NCBI GenBank assembly: GCA_049644265.1
Contig: JBARRO010000139.1
Span: 1 to 64,000 of the forward strand
Direction of reading: 5' to 3'
DNA: 64,000 nucleotides
Source: JBARRO01 sp049644265
Lineage (GTDB): Bacteria > Bacteroidota > Ignavibacteria > UBA10030
In this document: positions 42,215-51,109 of the stretch, in pieces
How positions within the stretch are numbered: position 1 is the stretch's first letter
How the letters are laid out: the number at the start of each line of letters is the position of its first letter
Program-made: the position numbers and the translations under genes
Notes under the pieces: generated by a model
The model's database searches: none
The model's input: the letters and a program-made list of their open reading frames with translations, nothing else
What the model was told of the DNA's origin: nothing

Positions 42215-42358
42215 GAAGGTAGATGTGAGATGTGTGATTTGAGTTTCGAGTTTGAAGTTTGGAGTTTGAAGTTCAAGGTTTAAAGGTGTTGCCAGTTTAC
42301 CAGTCTCCAGTAACCAGTTCACGGTTCACTATTCACGATTCACTATTCACCACTCATT
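42215..42358. repeat. gagtttgaagttt and gttcactattcac repeat tracts
   Basis: gagtttcgagtttgaagtttgg words lead into caccagttcacggttcactattcac words. The second part runs without a break into the first codons of the HEAT-like gene. Confidence 0.75.
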
Positions 42359-42904
42359 GCTCTAACTGCTATCTTCAACCTCGAATCCGAAATCCTGCGT
42401 GAACACTCGAAACGGCAGGCGCTGAGAATTGCCGGCTGGATTGGTGCGGACAAAGGTCGTTTCCGAAAACTCATGGGGCTTTTCCTCCGTGGCGACTACC
42501 GGGTAACTCAAAGGTCTGCATGGATCGTCAGCCACTGTGCGGACAGGCATCCTTTCCTGATTGACGCATGGCTCAAACCCATGGTGAAGAGAATGCGCGA
42601 ACCCGGCGTACACGACGCGGTCAGGCGGAACGGCATGCGGATTCTTCAGAACGTCGAGATCCCACGGCCGTTGATGGGGACAGTCGCTTCTCTTTGCTTT
42701 GAATACCTCTCTTCCGTCGATGCTCCTATTGCCGTGAAAGCAAACTCGATGACTGTCCTGGCCAACATTGCGCGGCGCGAGCCGGATCTCCGCCATGAGC
42801 TTGAGGCAATCGTACAGCAAATGATGCCCTACGTCGGTGCAGCACTTCGCTCAAGGGGCCGACAAGTTCTGAAGGTTCTCGCCGCGGTGCAGCAAGCCCG
42901 ATAG
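42356..42904 (+). CDS. HEAT-repeat-like protein, EHSK/'EYRVTQRAAW' family, no canonical start
   Basis: From ATG 42473 it has 143 residues, but the same frame continues upstream with family-like sequence: AIFNLESEILREHSKRQALR, then IAGWIGADKGRFRKLMGLFL. From memory, Bacteroidota homologues begin about a dozen residues before the HSK motif and continue with GEYRVTQRAAW (here GDYRVTQRSAW). That places the true start near 42356, where the only option is ATT; no ATG, GTG or TTG occurs before the in-frame stop at 42311. All-helical, no catalytic motif; probably a scaffold or adaptor. Confidence 0.62.
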   Translation: MALTAIFNLESEILREHSKRQALRIAGWIGADKGRFRKLMGLFLRGDYRVTQRSAWIVSHCADRHPFLIDAWLKPMVKRMREPGVHDAVRRNGMRILQNVEIPRPLMGTVASLCFEYLSSVDAPIAVKANSMTVLANIARREPDLRHELEAIVQQMMPYVGAALRSRGRQVLKVLAAVQQAR

Positions 42905-43029
42905 AAAAACTTCCCCAATTATTTCTTCGCTCGTCTGTACGAATTCCCAATCCCGGTAGCAACCTTTTTGTTCTTCCCCTCGTCTAATCTCTGTAACCCC
43001 CGAAACACTTTTCTCAGGTTTGATGTACG

Positions 43030-44247
43030 ATGGATTTTTCAGGGTTGGGCCGATCTGCTGGCCTTGTTCTCATTTGCTTCCTTCTGTCTCCATTGAGTCG
43101 TGCGAACTCAGCCGATGTATGGCGTTGGACCGGCGACAATACATTTGAACCCGGACCGGGTCCGTCCATGCGATTCGACGAAATCCTCGAACGCGCAGCG
43201 CTTCTTCCTCCCACCGAACGCCTTCACATGATCGACAGCATCCTGGCCACCCTGAACGGCTTCCCCTACATTGAATCGGACACGGTCGCTACGTTCATTT
43301 ATCGCGGGGACGCGAAGGAAGTCACCGTTGCGTCGGATGCGAATGGCTGGGATGCGGGATCAGACTACATGATCAGAATTCCAGATACCGATGTCTGGTT
43401 CTTCCAGGATAACTTTGAACCGGATGCACGCATCGAGTACAACTTCATCGTGAACGGCAAGCACCCGGTGGTCGACCCAATGGCCTCGAATCAATTCGGT
43501 TCGGTCTCCGAGGTCCGCATGCCGAAGTATTCGGCACCCTGGGAAATCGAATACCTGACCGACATTCCGCACGGAACGGTAAAGGATACGGCGATTTCAA
43601 GCGAGGTGTTGAAGGAAACACGCCAGGTGCGTGTCTATCTTCCTCCCAACTATTTTGACGCGCAATCCGACAGCTTCGGACTGGCCGTATTTCACGACGG
43701 ATCAGAGTTTCTTTCCATTGGGCAGGCGAGAAATGTCCTTGATCGTCTGGCCTATGAGCGGATGATGGAGCCGGTCATCGCGGTGTTCGTACCGCCGGAA
43801 AACCGCAGAGAAGAGTATATCGGCTCACAGACGGATGATTTCGCCCGATTCCTAGCGAACGAGCTTGTTCCCCAACTGAGCTCCAGATATAAAATAAAAG
43901 CCGCCCCAAAATTCCATGCCGTCTCTGGTTTTTCCAACGGCGGAAACTCTGCACTCTGGACTGCACAACGGTTCCCGTCAGTCTATGGCAACGCGGCGTC
44001 GTTTTCCGGAAATCTCACAGCAGCAACCATGGACGCATACCGTGACAGTCTCGCTGTGCCACTGCGGCTCTACGTTGAATCTGGAACCTATACAGATTTT
44101 CTCCAGGAGGCTCTTCAGTTCTCCTCCGTCGTCAGGACAAAAGGACATAGCCTGCGATTCGACGTTGCCCACGAGGGGCACAGCTGGGCAAACGTGAGAG
44201 CCCATCTCCGCCGCGCCTTACAGTTCTTCTTTCCTCCGGGCAATTGA
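43030..44247 (+). CDS. Secreted alpha/beta-hydrolase, enterochelin-esterase (Fes/esterase D) type
   Basis: 405 residues. Signal peptide (GLVLICFLLSPLSRANS), then a helical stretch, then an Ig-like/CBM48-type module (ATFIYRGDAKEVTVASDANGW to YNFIVNGKHPVVDP). The C-terminal hydrolase starts near RQVRVYLPPNYFD and has the nucleophile elbow GFSNGG (Ser302) and a late His in EGHSW. Enzymes of this build open siderophore esters or act as feruloyl and other carbohydrate esterases. A nearby EntS-like exporter fits a siderophore role weakly; no biosynthesis genes are present. Confidence 0.85.
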   Translation: MDFSGLGRSAGLVLICFLLSPLSRANSADVWRWTGDNTFEPGPGPSMRFDEILERAALLPPTERLHMIDSILATLNGFPYIESDTVATFIYRGDAKEVTVASDANGWDAGSDYMIRIPDTDVWFFQDNFEPDARIEYNFIVNGKHPVVDPMASNQFGSVSEVRMPKYSAPWEIEYLTDIPHGTVKDTAISSEVLKETRQVRVYLPPNYFDAQSDSFGLAVFHDGSEFLSIGQARNVLDRLAYERMMEPVIAVFVPPENRREEYIGSQTDDFARFLANELVPQLSSRYKIKAAPKFHAVSGFSNGGNSALWTAQRFPSVYGNAASFSGNLTAATMDAYRDSLAVPLRLYVESGTYTDFLQEALQFSSVVRTKGHSLRFDVAHEGHSWANVRAHLRRALQFFFPPGN

Positions 44248-44317
44248 TTTTCACCCCCCGAGTCGCTACTTTCCATCCTCAAAGTTCAATCTCCTCCATC
44301 TTACCAAAGGAAGTTTC

Positions 44318-46012
44318 ATGAGATTTCTGCCCGCTCTTGTCCTGGTTTGTGTTGCCATCATTTCATTCTCGGGTGCACGCCCGAAACCCTCAAAGTCCGG
44401 GGAGTGGGATTCATTCCTGAAGGACTTCATTGAACGCTATTTTGTCCTGCATCCTGACTTTGCAGTCTACTCGGGACGCCATGAGTTCGACGGCAGGTTC
44501 CCGGACTGGACTCCTGACGGATTGAAGGCGCAGGCCGCCTGGCTGCACGATCAACGGAAGACGGCAATGTCATACGACGGAAGAGCTCTCGACGATCGGC
44601 AGCGATTTGAACGGGACTACCTTGCGGCAATCATCGACAAGGACCTGTTCTGGCTGGAGGAGGCCGAGGCTCCTTTCCGTAACCCGACGTTCTATTCCAT
44701 CGACCCGAATGTCTATGTGGCAAGGCCCTACGCACCTCTGGAGACAAGAATGCGGGCGTACACCATGTATGCAAAGGGCATTCCTTCCGTGGCAACGCAG
44801 ATCAGGAAGAATCTCCGTACGCCGCTCCCGCGGACGTTTGTCGATATCGGAAGGATTACGTTCGGCGGGCTGGCTTCATACTACGCGAACGATGTTCCCG
44901 CTGTCTTTGCAGGCGTAAAGGATCAAGCCCTCCAGTCGGAGTTTAAAGCGGCAAATGCAGAAGCCATCAAAGCGATGAAAGAGCTTGACGCATGGTTCGC
45001 AGGGCAAGCCCCCATGGCGACAAGCAACTTTGCACTCGGCACAAAGGTTTTTGCAGACATGCTGCGTGCGACGGAGCTTGTTGATACTCCGCTGGACGAC
45101 CTCATGAACATTGGAAAGGCGGACCTCGAACGAAATCTCGTGGCGCTCCGCGATGCATGTGCCGCCTATGCGCCGGGCAAGACTGTGGCAGAGTGCATTC
45201 GAATGGTTCAGTCCAGAAAGCCAACAGGTGGTCCTATCGATGGGGCACGCAAACAACTCAGCGACCTCCGGAAGTACGTCGTAGAGAAGAATCTTGTGAG
45301 CGTTCCGGGAACAGAAGAAGCGCAGGTTCAAGAAGCTCCTCCTTACCAGCGCTGGAATTTCGCATACATCGATATCCCCGGGCCGTATGAAAAAGGGCTC
45401 CCCTCCGTCTATTATATCGCACCACCCGACACTTCGTGGACACCCAAGGAACGCGAAGAGTATATCCCCGGCGAAGCGGACCTTCTTTTTACTTCGGTGC
45501 ATGAAGTCTGGCCGGGGCATTTTCTTCAATTCCTGCATTCCAACCGATCGCCTTCGAAGTTCGGTCAGATTTTTGTCGGCTACGCGTTTGCCGAGGGCTG
45601 GGCACACTACGCAGAGGAGATGATGTGGGAGGCGGGTCTTGGCAGCGGAGATCAGGAGACCCACATCGGCCAGCTGTTGAATGCCCTCCTTCGGAACGTT
45701 CGGTTCATCTCTGCGATCGGTTTACACACGGGAACGATGACAGTGGAGGATTCGGAAAAGATGTTCCGGGAGAAAGCGTATCAGGATGCGGGAACGGCGA
45801 AGCAACAGGCCGCACGCGGTACCTTCGATCCGGCGTATCTGAATTACACCATGGGCAAACTGATGATCCGGAAGCTGCGGGACGACTGGACTGCATTGCG
45901 CGGGGGTCGAACTGCATGGAAGGAATTCCATGACAAGCTTCTCTCCTTCGGCGGCCCTCCGATTCCCCTTGTGCGAAGAGCGTTGATGGGGAAGCCGGGA
46001 CCATTGTTCTAG
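44318..46012 (+). CDS. DUF885 family secreted metallopeptidase-like protein
   Basis: 564 residues with a signal peptide (MRFLPALVLVCVAIISFSGA). The metal site reads HEVWPGH at residues 395-401, and FAEGWAHYAEEM downstream supplies the third ligand, as in DUF885 proteins where HExxPGH plus EGWA are diagnostic. The family is thought to contain zinc carboxypeptidase-like enzymes, but few have been tested. Follows the Fes-like gene by 70 bases on the same strand, so they may be co-expressed. Confidence 0.9.
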   Translation: MRFLPALVLVCVAIISFSGARPKPSKSGEWDSFLKDFIERYFVLHPDFAVYSGRHEFDGRFPDWTPDGLKAQAAWLHDQRKTAMSYDGRALDDRQRFERDYLAAIIDKDLFWLEEAEAPFRNPTFYSIDPNVYVARPYAPLETRMRAYTMYAKGIPSVATQIRKNLRTPLPRTFVDIGRITFGGLASYYANDVPAVFAGVKDQALQSEFKAANAEAIKAMKELDAWFAGQAPMATSNFALGTKVFADMLRATELVDTPLDDLMNIGKADLERNLVALRDACAAYAPGKTVAECIRMVQSRKPTGGPIDGARKQLSDLRKYVVEKNLVSVPGTEEAQVQEAPPYQRWNFAYIDIPGPYEKGLPSVYYIAPPDTSWTPKEREEYIPGEADLLFTSVHEVWPGHFLQFLHSNRSPSKFGQIFVGYAFAEGWAHYAEEMMWEAGLGSGDQETHIGQLLNALLRNVRFISAIGLHTGTMTVEDSEKMFREKAYQDAGTAKQQAARGTFDPAYLNYTMGKLMIRKLRDDWTALRGGRTAWKEFHDKLLSFGGPPIPLVRRALMGKPGPLF

Positions 46013-46024
46013 CTCCGGTGTTTG

Positions 46025-46135
46025 AAAAGCAAACCGCAAAGAACCGCAAAGCTCGCCGCCAGTTTTTTGGCGAGGGGGCGCAAAGATCACGTATCATTTT
46101 CCTTTGCGCCTTCTCGGCGCTCTTTGAGGTTCAAT
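46025..46135. repeat. accgcaaagaaccgcaaag-type repeat with inverted partner
   Basis: gcaaaccgcaaagaaccgcaaag at the left and ctttgcgccttctcggcgctctttg at the right can pair, and ctcgccgccagttttttggcgag forms a small hairpin inside. No gene. Confidence 0.6.
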
Positions 46136-46187
46136 GTTAGAGGAGTCTCTCGGAATCGCCTTCCAACCATCCGTCTGATCAACGACT

Positions 46188-46769
46188 GTGGAAATCGGAA
46201 CCACTCTGTATGTCACAACGCGACGCCAGTGGCGCGCATGGTTACGGGCCAATTGCGCGCGCAAGAAGGAAATCTGGCTGATTTATTACAAGAAGAATTC
46301 CGGAAAGCCGAGGATTCCGTATAACGACTCGGTCGAAGAGGCGCTCTGCTACGGTTGGATCGACAGCATTCTCAAACCCATCGACAGCGAAAAATACGCT
46401 CAGCGGTTTTCTCCACGCCGAAAGGACAGCAAATTCTTGTCCGAGATGAATCGCGAGCGTGTCAGAAGGTTGATGAAGGAAGGGAAGATGACGTCAGCAG
46501 GTCTCACAGCTATCAGGCATCTTCTCGACGGCAAGGGCAGGGATCCGGCGATCCACGACAATCAGCTTGTTCTTCCTGCTGGCTTGAAACGGGCGCTCAA
46601 AAAGGATCCTCAGACCTGGAAGAATTTTTCCAAATTCCCCGAATCTTACAAGAAAATACGCATCGGCTGGATCGTGGCAGCGAGACACAGACGGGAGATT
46701 TACCGGCAGCGGCTGCGGTACTTCCTGAGAATGACTGCACAGAATAAGAAGTTTGGGATGGTGAAGTAG
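46188..46769 (+). CDS. YdeI/OmpD-associated family protein
   Basis: 193 residues from a GTG start. WRAWLRANCARKKEIWLIYYKK, PYNDSVEEALCYGWIDSI and YAQRFSPRRKDSKFLSEMN are the defining segments of the YdeI (bacteriocin-resistance/OmpD-associated) family; the C-terminal part has the usual FSKFPESYKKIRIGWI. Cytoplasmic, no known catalytic residues. Stands alone between two repeat tracts. Confidence 0.88.
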   Translation: MEIGTTLYVTTRRQWRAWLRANCARKKEIWLIYYKKNSGKPRIPYNDSVEEALCYGWIDSILKPIDSEKYAQRFSPRRKDSKFLSEMNRERVRRLMKEGKMTSAGLTAIRHLLDGKGRDPAIHDNQLVLPAGLKRALKKDPQTWKNFSKFPESYKKIRIGWIVAARHRREIYRQRLRYFLRMTAQNKKFGMVK

Positions 46770-46789
46770 GGGGATGGGAGAGGTGAGAT

Positions 46790-46972
46790 GTAAGATGTGG
46801 GATGTAAGAAGTGAGATGTGAGTTTCGAGTTTTCGGTTCTGAGTTTAGAGTTCAAAGTTCAGGTTACACTCTACCTATCACTTTTCGCTTTTCATTTTTC
46901 ACTGTTCACTGTTTGCTTTTCACCTTTCACTTTTCGCTTTTCACTGTTTACAGTTCACCATCCGCGAGCATC
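46790..46972. repeat. gttcactgtttgcttttcac-type repeat tract, about 180 bases
   Basis: Begins with gagatgtaagatgtgggatg and gagttttcggttctgagttt words, then long runs of cacttttcgcttttca and actgttcactg. It reaches to within about 20 bases of the DUF2238 gene start, and translated in frame gives a meaningless Phe/Ser-rich leader. Confidence 0.78.
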
Positions 46973-46973
46973 C

Positions 46974-47588
46974 GTGAGTAGCCGCTTCCGACATATCGCT
47001 CTCCTTCTCAGCTTCCTCGCAATTTTCATCTGGTCCGTGATCTATCCCAAGGATCTTTTCACCTGGTTTCTCGAAGTTTTCCCGGCAATCATCGGACTCT
47101 GGGTCCTTCTTGCCACGTATAAACGATTCCCGTTGTCGGATCTGGTGTACGGATTAATCTGGATTCACGCAATCATTCTTGTTATCGGCGGACACTACAC
47201 GTATGCCGAGATGCCGTTGTTCAGCTGGATCAGAGACACGTTTCATCAGTCGCGAAATTACTATGACAGAGTGGGGCACTTCGCGCAGGGGTTTATCCCG
47301 GCGATGATTGCGCGCGAGGTGCTCTTACGAACAACCTCTCTGAAACGCAGCAAAATGCTGACGTTCATTATTGTCTCAATTTGTCTCGCAATCAGCGCCG
47401 TTTATGAACTGATCGAATGGGGAGTTGCGGAGGCGACCGGTTCAGCTGCCGACGCTTTTTTGGGAAGTCAGGGAGATGTGTGGGACACGCAGTGGGATAT
47501 GTTTACGGCGTTGTGTGGGGCGATGATTTCCGTTGGGACACTCTCCCGGGCGCATGATCGCTCGATGTCGAGGTTGCCTTCCGAATGA
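46974..47588 (+). CDS. DUF2238 (YjdF-like) inner-membrane protein
   Basis: 204 residues from GTG 46974 (SSRFRHIALLLSFLAIF), with about five or six helices. GGHYTYAEMPLFSWI, YYDRVGHFAQGFIPAMI and YELIEWGVAEATGSAADAFLGSQGDVWDTQWDM are the conserved DUF2238 segments, with several acidic and histidine residues facing the membrane that suggest metal or lipid binding. Function unknown. The longer frame from 46818 is repeat sequence and should not be annotated as protein. Confidence 0.88.
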   Translation: MSSRFRHIALLLSFLAIFIWSVIYPKDLFTWFLEVFPAIIGLWVLLATYKRFPLSDLVYGLIWIHAIILVIGGHYTYAEMPLFSWIRDTFHQSRNYYDRVGHFAQGFIPAMIAREVLLRTTSLKRSKMLTFIIVSICLAISAVYELIEWGVAEATGSAADAFLGSQGDVWDTQWDMFTALCGAMISVGTLSRAHDRSMSRLPSE

Positions 47589-47640
47589 TCCTGCTTCATA
47601 TTTCTTTATCAGATCCTTCCTTGAATTGCCGTCCTCTTCT

Positions 47641-47659
47641 GTCGGCCTAAAAGGCCGAC
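47641..47659. repeat. gtcggcct..aggccgac palindrome
   Basis: gtcggcct and aggccgac form an 8-base perfect stem with a 3-base loop. It could end the DUF2238 transcript (few Ts follow) or be a REP-like palindrome. Confidence 0.55.
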
Positions 47660-47682
47660 CTACCGGGGATGGAAATGATCCT

Positions 47683-47710
47683 ATTCGTGTTCTTCGTGTC
47701 CTTCGTGGTA
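47683..47710. repeat. cgtgttcttcgtgtccttcgtgg repeat
   Basis: Same word family as 31640 and 39090, here in the ttcgtgtcc orientation, next to the cytochrome terminator. Confidence 0.65.
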
Positions 47711-47711
47711 C

Positions 47712-47747
47712 AAAAAAAAGCGTGGGAAGAAAAATCTCTTCCCACGC
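47712..47747 (-). terminator. Intrinsic terminator of the cytochrome gene
   Basis: gcgtgggaaga (47720-47730) and tcttcccacgc (47737-47747) form a perfect 11-base stem; on the minus strand it is followed by eight Ts (47712-47719). Ends 30 bases past the cytochrome stop. Confidence 0.93.
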
Positions 47748-47776
47748 CCGGAGGATACAAGAAGACAGCCTGGCGG

Positions 47777-50710
47777 CTATTTAATCAGGACCATCTTCCT
47801 GGTTGAAACGAAGTCACCTGCCTGCAAGCGGTAGACATACACGCCGCTGCTGACTGCCTGGCCCGCATTGTTCGTGCCATGCCAGGTCACTCCATGGTTG
47901 CCCGCGGACATCGTGGTATTCACGAGTGTCGTTACGAGTTCACCGGAGACGGAGTAAATCGAAAGCTTCACAAAGGATTCGGTCGGAAGAGCAAACCGGA
48001 TCTGTGTGCTTGGGTTGAACGGGTTGGGATAATTCTGACCCAGCGCATACACGGTGGGAATCCCGTTCTCATCTTCGACGTTGGTCGTCTTGAGACCGAC
48101 TTCGATCGAGAAAGCACCCATGTTGCCGGCGTTGTCCATGCCCACAACCTTGTAGTAGTACATCGTTCCCGGCAGCACGTTGACATCGCGACCCTGAACG
48201 GCCTTGTCAACCGTCAACACAGGCGTCAAGCCGGTCGGGTCAAAGTTCTGGCTGGTGCTGCGATACACGAGATACTGCACGACGTCGTTGTCGCGAGTCG
48301 TCGGAGCGTCCCACTTCAGGTCGACGCCCTGCGGGGTTGCATTCACCGTCACGCCCGTCGGGGCAAGCGGCGTGAGGTTATTCAACGAGTAACCGCTGTC
48401 AATCGGAGAGCTGTAAACCACAGTTGGGTCGTCCGTGTACCCGCAAACGAAGAAGGCCGTGTACTTCATGCCTGCTACTTTTGTGGAATCAAAGATTGTC
48501 GGTGCGACGGTGGAGTACTGGGTGAAGTTCATCGGATAGACATCCCCGACAAACGTCCACACAGATCCGCCCAGCGCATACTGACTGCCGACCACGGAAG
48601 ACTTCAGCATTTCCGTAAACGAACCCGCCTTCTTGTACGCAATGCCTGCTGACGGGAGAATCGGATCCTGTCTCCAGATCCCGTATGCTGTCAACCGGTT
48701 CACGCTGTAGGACTCCGCGGGGAACTTGTTCCATACAATCTGAACAGTCTTCCCGTTGTCGCCCGGGACATCCTTGATCTGGACAATGCTTGCCGCAGCC
48801 GCACCGAGCTGAAGCTGCTCGATGGAGGACGTCAGAAGACCCTTGGCATACAGATAATTGTGCACGCCAAAGCTTCCGTCGTTGTTCACGAACTGATAGT
48901 TGTACGCCGCAGCCTTTTCCGGAACCGTGAGCTTGCGCTTGCTTCCGGCGGGTGCATTCTTCCAGTTTTGATACACGATCGTGTCGCTTGGCAGAATTAC
49001 TGCGCCGACTGAATCGCGTTTGGGGAGGGCGTTGAGCAGTGTGGCAAGGAGCGCCTTTGTCTTGGCTTGCGTAAAGTCGACAAATTCAATGCTCGTTCCT
49101 TCGCCATGGCATTCGGCACATCCCGTCGGATTGAGAACCGGGACGGAGTCGCCGGGTGCAGTGTAGGCAACCCGGAAGGTGTGACCACCAAGCTTATTCA
49201 ACATCGTGTCTGGCTTGCTGAAGTTCGCAGCTTGGGAAGCCAGGAACGACGGCGAGTCGGCCATATGGCACGTCACGCATTTCTCGGCAATGTCGCTGTG
49301 CGAGGAATTCTCATACTTGTAGCCCGGCAACTCCCAGCCGCTCCATTTTCCAAGCGCTGCGGTAATCAGGTTGGGGTTCGCCATGTAGTTCTTCAACACA
49401 TCGAGCGAGAACGCCGGAGCTTTTGTTCCATCGAGCATCGGACCCTGATGGGCCGCATGCAATCCACGGCTGCTGATGCGCGTCTCGTGGCAACCGACAC
49501 AGACTTCTGCAATCGAGGCTGCACGGAGCTGGGCGGCATTCTTGTTGCTGTGCGGATCGTGGCACGTCGTGCAACCGACGGGCTCGGGATCCGGATAAAC
49601 TTTGTTTCCACTCGCGACGACCGGCTCGGGTTCGCCGTTGATCGTCTGTCCGATGTATCCTTGTGCCGTATGACACTTGGCGCAAATTGGACGGTCGGTG
49701 TATTCCACCTGTGCGCCTTCCGCCATAGAAACGGCGTGCAAGGAGCCTGACCAGGCGTAGCCTTTGCCATGACGGTCACTGGAGAAGTGACATGGTGCGC
49801 AAACGTCGGAAGACAGAGAGCGATCCAACTTCGTGTTGTCGGGAGTCGGGAAACCTGAAGACGTGTGCTGCGATGCAGGACCGTGGCAGTTTTCGCACTG
49901 AATGCTCGTGAGTCCCATCATGGTCCTCAACCCAATATTTGAACCTGCTGCCGTCACCAATGAATCAAAGACCCCGGGGTGCTGGGGAGTAACGACTTTG
50001 AAACTCAACGACGTTGCATATTCGGTGTAGCCATCGTTGGGCGCTCCGGTGACTGTGGATTTATATGCACCAGCGGAGTGACAGGACATGCAGTTGTTCG
50101 AGAAATGTCCGCCGGCCGGTTCGGGCTGGTCAAGGTCGGTCAGTGCATCGAACCGTCGCTTGACGGCCTTTGCGTGCTTCGTCTTCTGCCAGTCGGTGAA
50201 CTTGCCCGGACTCGTGAAGTGACATGCGCACCCGGAGGGCACAGTGTTGGCAGCCAGACTGATGCCGGCGCCGACAAACTTTGAAGCAATAACTTTGATG
50301 GAAACGGAAGGCGTCGTTCCTGACGCAGTCGTCGCCGTCATGCCGACGGTGTACTCACCGGCAACATCCGGAATAAAATATACGATGGTTCCGTTGAGAC
50401 CCGTCGCGGTGTCCTGGATCGTTGCAGTGGTTCCACCAGGCCCGGTCAGCGTCCATGCTGCGCTGGTAACCGACAGGAGTGTTTCGTTATATTTTGTGGC
50501 GGTACCAGAATACACCTTTGGTGCCAGCACAACGCGGTTGCCAATGCCCACAGTTTTGAGACCGTAGGTTGATTCGTTCTTGTTGGCCGCTTTGAACCGG
50601 TCGGGAACGCCCACAACCATGATCTTGCCTGTTTGGGCGAACGCTCCGACTGGGAGCGCTATGGAAAGCGCAAGGACAACAATGGAACAGATGAGTAAGA
50701 ATCTCCTCAT
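47777..50710 (-). CDS. Secreted multihaem cytochrome c with type IX sorting domain
   Basis: 977 residues from ATG 50710 (MRRFLLICSIVVLALS) behind an AGGAGGATTT ribosome-binding site. Signal peptide, then an Ig/PKD-like domain (to about residue 170), a haem region, an FN3-like domain (LAPTGVTVNATPQGVDLKW), and a C-terminal Por sorting domain (NYPNPFNPST to FVSTRKMVLIK). I count eight CxxCH sites (CMSCH, CENCH, CAPCH, CAKCH, CTTCH, CVGCH, CVTCH, CAECH) and one CACH at 50218-50232 that lacks a spacer residue. Predicted to cross the outer membrane by type IX secretion and stay on or leave the surface; likely a redox or electron-transfer protein. The frame opens 159 bases upstream, but that leader lacks a signal peptide. 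Confidence 0.92.
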   Translation of the reverse strand: MRRFLLICSIVVLALSIALPVGAFAQTGKIMVVGVPDRFKAANKNESTYGLKTVGIGNRVVLAPKVYSGTATKYNETLLSVTSAAWTLTGPGGTTATIQDTATGLNGTIVYFIPDVAGEYTVGMTATTASGTTPSVSIKVIASKFVGAGISLAANTVPSGCACHFTSPGKFTDWQKTKHAKAVKRRFDALTDLDQPEPAGGHFSNNCMSCHSAGAYKSTVTGAPNDGYTEYATSLSFKVVTPQHPGVFDSLVTAAGSNIGLRTMMGLTSIQCENCHGPASQHTSSGFPTPDNTKLDRSLSSDVCAPCHFSSDRHGKGYAWSGSLHAVSMAEGAQVEYTDRPICAKCHTAQGYIGQTINGEPEPVVASGNKVYPDPEPVGCTTCHDPHSNKNAAQLRAASIAEVCVGCHETRISSRGLHAAHQGPMLDGTKAPAFSLDVLKNYMANPNLITAALGKWSGWELPGYKYENSSHSDIAEKCVTCHMADSPSFLASQAANFSKPDTMLNKLGGHTFRVAYTAPGDSVPVLNPTGCAECHGEGTSIEFVDFTQAKTKALLATLLNALPKRDSVGAVILPSDTIVYQNWKNAPAGSKRKLTVPEKAAAYNYQFVNNDGSFGVHNYLYAKGLLTSSIEQLQLGAAAASIVQIKDVPGDNGKTVQIVWNKFPAESYSVNRLTAYGIWRQDPILPSAGIAYKKAGSFTEMLKSSVVGSQYALGGSVWTFVGDVYPMNFTQYSTVAPTIFDSTKVAGMKYTAFFVCGYTDDPTVVYSSPIDSGYSLNNLTPLAPTGVTVNATPQGVDLKWDAPTTRDNDVVQYLVYRSTSQNFDPTGLTPVLTVDKAVQGRDVNVLPGTMYYYKVVGMDNAGNMGAFSIEVGLKTTNVEDENGIPTVYALGQNYPNPFNPSTQIRFALPTESFVKLSIYSVSGELVTTLVNTTMSAGNHGVTWHGTNNAGQAVSSGVYVYRLQAGDFVSTRKMVLIK

Positions 50711-51109
50711 AAATCCTCCTTCGCGGAATAATTTGAGAGATCGTTCAATGGAGTTTGGGGACATGAAAGACGATTTGTTGGTAGGTTGGTGATCGATCCC
50801 CAGGATGTCTTCAACAGAAATTTTCGTTGCGTCTGTTACAATTCCCCGGGAATCACCACTATCCGTCAACTTTTATACCACTGTTCTTTCAAAGTAAGAG
50901 GATGTAGAGCCCTCAAAAGCGGAACAAAATCGACGACCGTACAGGTGATCATCTTCTCAATTATTAGAATTGCGGAAATCAACAAATCCAACTTCTCTAT
51001 TCTCATAAACGAGTCTTAAGAATCGTTATTCCATTGTCGGCTGTCTGAATGAGGAGCGGAACGTTGAAAGCAAGCAATGCGTTGTGGGAACCAACCAAAG
51101 GAACGTACG
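50711..51109. other. Divergent non-coding gap
   Basis: About 400 bases between the cytochrome gene (minus) and the endonuclease V-like gene (plus). Not repeat-like. AT-rich around 50860-51010, with tataaaagttgac on the minus strand near 50870 as a possible promoter element. I see no convincing small gene, riboswitch or operator, but the long leader (over 100 bases before the cytochrome ATG) could be regulatory. Confidence 0.4.

Noticed and set aside
46818..46973. N-terminal extension of the DUF2238 protein
   Set aside because: The extension translates the repeat tract (Phe/Ser-rich, no family match); the GTG at 46974 gives the proper membrane-protein start.
50860..50890. Bacteroidetes-type TTTG/TAnnTTTG promoter before the cytochrome gene
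   Set aside because: A TTTG and a TATAAAAG are present, but the spacing is about 12 rather than about 19 bases and the -7 box does not match.
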